A stretch of DNA of 14,535 bases, from contig JAZRUJ010000015.1 in assembly GCA_045652445.1 (NCBI GenBank), forward strand, positions 1 to 14,535, written 5' to 3'. Source of the stretch: RGIG995 sp045652445. GTDB lineage: Bacteria > Bacillota > Clostridia > Oscillospirales > UBA644. Under the pieces are notes generated by a model. It was not told the DNA's origin. It saw only the letters and a list, made by a program, of their open reading frames with translations, and did not search any database. Shown piece by piece: positions 13,210 to 14,535 of the stretch; positions within the stretch are counted from its first letter, which is position 1; each line of letters starts with the position of its first letter. Made by a program: the position numbers and the translations under genes.

Positions 13210-13248
13210 AAAGAGACCGGACTTTTTTAAAAGTTCGGTCTCTTTTTT
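13210..13248 (+). terminator. Intrinsic terminator of spo0A, possibly bidirectional
   Basis: A 17-bp stem with one G-U/mismatch position (13210-13226 with 13229-13245, AAAGAGACCG...CGGTCTCTTT) is followed on the plus strand by a T-run to 13248. It lies 50 bases after the spo0A stop. On the minus strand it lies just after the stop of the convergent beta-helix gene, with a weaker U-rich tail (CTTTCATTG), so it may serve both. Confidence 0.9.
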
Positions 13249-13255
13249 CAGGTCT

Positions 13256-14515
13256 TTAGTTTTCTTCCGGTGTATTTTCCGGTTTTACTTCGGTTTCAAT
13301 GTCTTCGTAGACGTGTTGGATAATGTTCACGTCGTCGTTGACTGTTCCGGCATCTTCTTCGGCGGAGACCAGCATATAGTCCCCCTCGATCCCCTCAAAG
13401 AGTTTGTCCGACCGAATCAGGTTTGCGGCAAAAGTGACGCTTCCCCCGGTGACTACGGCGTGAGCGGTGGGTTTTTGATCCCAGATACATCCGTACATCG
13501 CCACGTTGGCGTCGCCGTGGCACTGCACCGTTTCTCCGTAGGGCGTGGTGATCAACGCTCCCCGGACTTCGATCGTTCCTTTTTGTGCAGAAATCAAGTT
13601 CCCCAAAAGAGACGAGCCGGTGCTGATGATTCCTTGCATGGTTAGAGAGCCTGTCATATCTTCTCCCCCTTGCAAAAACAGGGTCTGACCTCCCTGTCCC
13701 CCTTCAGAACCGCCGGAAACGGTTATGAGGACCTGTCCCGAATGATTGGCCTGTACGCCCACGGAAGAGGCTTTCAAAGAGATCAGCGTGGCGGTAAGAT
13801 CGGTTGCCCCCTGCAGATTCAATGCCGAAAACAGGTTTACGGCACGGTAGTCGGAAAGGGTGGTTTTTGCGGCATTGTTTAAGACGATTCCCGTACTTCC
13901 GTAGGAGCCGGAGGGATCGCTGACCGTCAATCTATACAAGCGAAGATTGTTAGAATCTTGAATTAAAATTCCCGTCTGGGTTACGTTCAGCGTAATTCGT
14001 TCCAAGGTTGCATTTTCCACGCCTATCAAAGAAATTCCCCGTCCGGCGGTGAGGGTCGCATTTCGGACGCGAACGTCGTTTTCGGAAGAGGCTATGGCGA
14101 ACAGTTCCGAAGCCCCGGGCAAAACGGAACCTTGCCGAACTTCCAGATTTTCCAGCGAACTTCCCTCGCCTAACCGAATCAGCGTTTGGGGAGCGGTGTT
14201 AAGTTCAAAACTCAATACGGTGCTGTATTTCCCCGAACTTCCCGTTCCAACCAAACGAACCGAAGCGGGAATTTCCAAGTCCGAACCGAAGCGGTAGATT
14301 CCCTCCGGAAGAAAGACGGTGGCCTTTTGTTTTTCCGCCGTTTTCAGCAATTCCTTCATTTGGGGAGCGTTGTCGGTTGCCTGAGGAGAAATTCCGTAGT
14401 CTGCGGCGTTGAGAACGGGAGCGTTAACAAAGGTTTTGCTACTGTCTTTCAACGATGCCACCGTGTCGGTTTTGGTTTGAACGGCGTCCCCCTCAGGGAC
14501 GGAGAACAAAAGTTG
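13256..14515 (-). CDS. Right-handed parallel beta-helix (pectate-lyase-like) protein, 5' end missing
   Basis: 419 residues are visible and the N-terminus lies beyond the window. After ~30 polar residues comes NAADYGISPQATDNAPQMKELL (about 36-57) and then TVFLPEGIYRF (66-76). This is the opening pattern of the pectate_lyase_3/glycosyl-hydrolase-28-like superfamily, whose members usually read DYGAxGDGxTDDT...VxxPxGxY. What follows is a run of short beta-strand turns with Asn/Ser/Gly (ENATLERITLNVTQTGILIQDSNNLRLYRLTV), typical of beta-helix coils, to about residue 370. The end is acidic (EDAGTVNDDVN...KPENTPEEN). The family is normally secreted or surface bound and includes polysaccharide lyases, epimerases and adhesive tailspike-like proteins; catalytic residues cannot be assigned. 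The frame continues into the adapter at 14516, so no true start is visible; TTG at 14509 has no support as a start. Confidence 0.82.
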   Translation of the reverse strand, partial: QLLFSVPEGDAVQTKTDTVASLKDSSKTFVNAPVLNAADYGISPQATDNAPQMKELLKTAEKQKATVFLPEGIYRFGSDLEIPASVRLVGTGSSGKYSTVLSFELNTAPQTLIRLGEGSSLENLEVRQGSVLPGASELFAIASSENDVRVRNATLTAGRGISLIGVENATLERITLNVTQTGILIQDSNNLRLYRLTVSDPSGSYGSTGIVLNNAAKTTLSDYRAVNLFSALNLQGATDLTATLISLKASSVGVQANHSGQVLITVSGGSEGGQGGQTLFLQGGEDMTGSLTMQGIISTGSSLLGNLISAQKGTIEVRGALITTPYGETVQCHGDANVAMYGCIWDQKPTAHAVVTGGSVTFAANLIRSDKLFEGIEGDYMLVSAEEDAGTVNDDVNIIQHVYEDIETEVKPENTPEEN

Positions 14516-14535
14516 AAGTCGGAGGCCAAGCGGTC
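14516..14535 (+). other. Sequencing adapter remnant (DNBSEQ/MGI type), not genomic
   Basis: The last 20 bases read AAGTCGGAGGCCAAGCGGTC, identical to the start of the minus-strand sequence at 34-15. They match the first 20 nt of the MGI 3' adapter as I remember it. Both copies point outward, as expected when reads run off short inserts into adapter and the assembler keeps the extension. Confidence 0.93.

Noticed and set aside
13207..13230. Seven-codon open frame MKETGLF with a GGGAG-like site before it.
   Set aside because: It lies in the spo0A terminator stem and is too short to support; probably chance.

Overview
The window reads as the core chromosome of a spore-former-lineage Firmicute, most likely a member of the Clostridia (Oscillospirales/Ruminococcaceae-like by feel, with no database check). 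The evidence is the gene order tig-clpP-clpX-lon-engB and rplU-rpmA-obgE, a Spo0A response regulator, strong AAGGAG-type ribosome binding sites and textbook sigma-A promoters. Base composition looks moderate and even, and I see no mobile element, CRISPR array, tRNA or rRNA.

Both ends carry what I recognise as the DNBSEQ/MGI 3' sequencing adapter: positions 1-34 read outward on the minus strand and 14516-14535 on the plus strand. The genomic sequence is therefore about 35-14515, and the window is probably a whole contig whose terminal genes are cut by adapter read-through rather than by biology.

Layout, almost all on the minus strand and so read right to left. (a) 13256-14515: 5'-truncated right-handed beta-helix (pectate-lyase-like) protein, convergent with spo0A; a strong hairpin terminator at 13210-13248 separates them. 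(b) 12341-13159, plus strand: spo0A, alone, with its own promoter. (c) 11925-12340: divergent regulatory region holding a consensus promoter for rplU, a structured rplU leader, the spo0A promoter and two 0A-box-like sites. (d) 11334-11924: rplU-rpmA, closed by a terminator. (e) 10789-11220: a small three-helix membrane protein with its own promoter and terminator, sitting between rpmA and obgE. (f) 6544-10644: obgE, a membrane-anchored extracytoplasmic protein, a YraN-family protein, a membrane-dipeptidase-family protein and a calcineurin-like phosphoesterase, packed as one operon. (g) 35-6408: trigger factor, ClpP, ClpX, Lon and the ribosome-assembly GTPase EngB, a protein folding and turnover cluster that probably starts at the tig promoter.

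The cluster links nascent-chain folding (trigger factor), regulated proteolysis (ClpXP, Lon) and large-subunit biogenesis (EngB, ObgE, L21, L27). Departures from the usual pattern: trigger factor has a ~98-residue Lys/Ala/Pro-rich histone-H1-like tail; L27 lacks the cleavable N-terminal extension common in Firmicutes and the Prp protease gene is absent between rplU and rpmA; Spo0A has Ser in place of one of its two Mg2+-pocket acidic residues; and an extra membrane gene interrupts the rplU-rpmA-obgE order. I found no convincing new multi-gene system: this is mainly housekeeping DNA with several local oddities.
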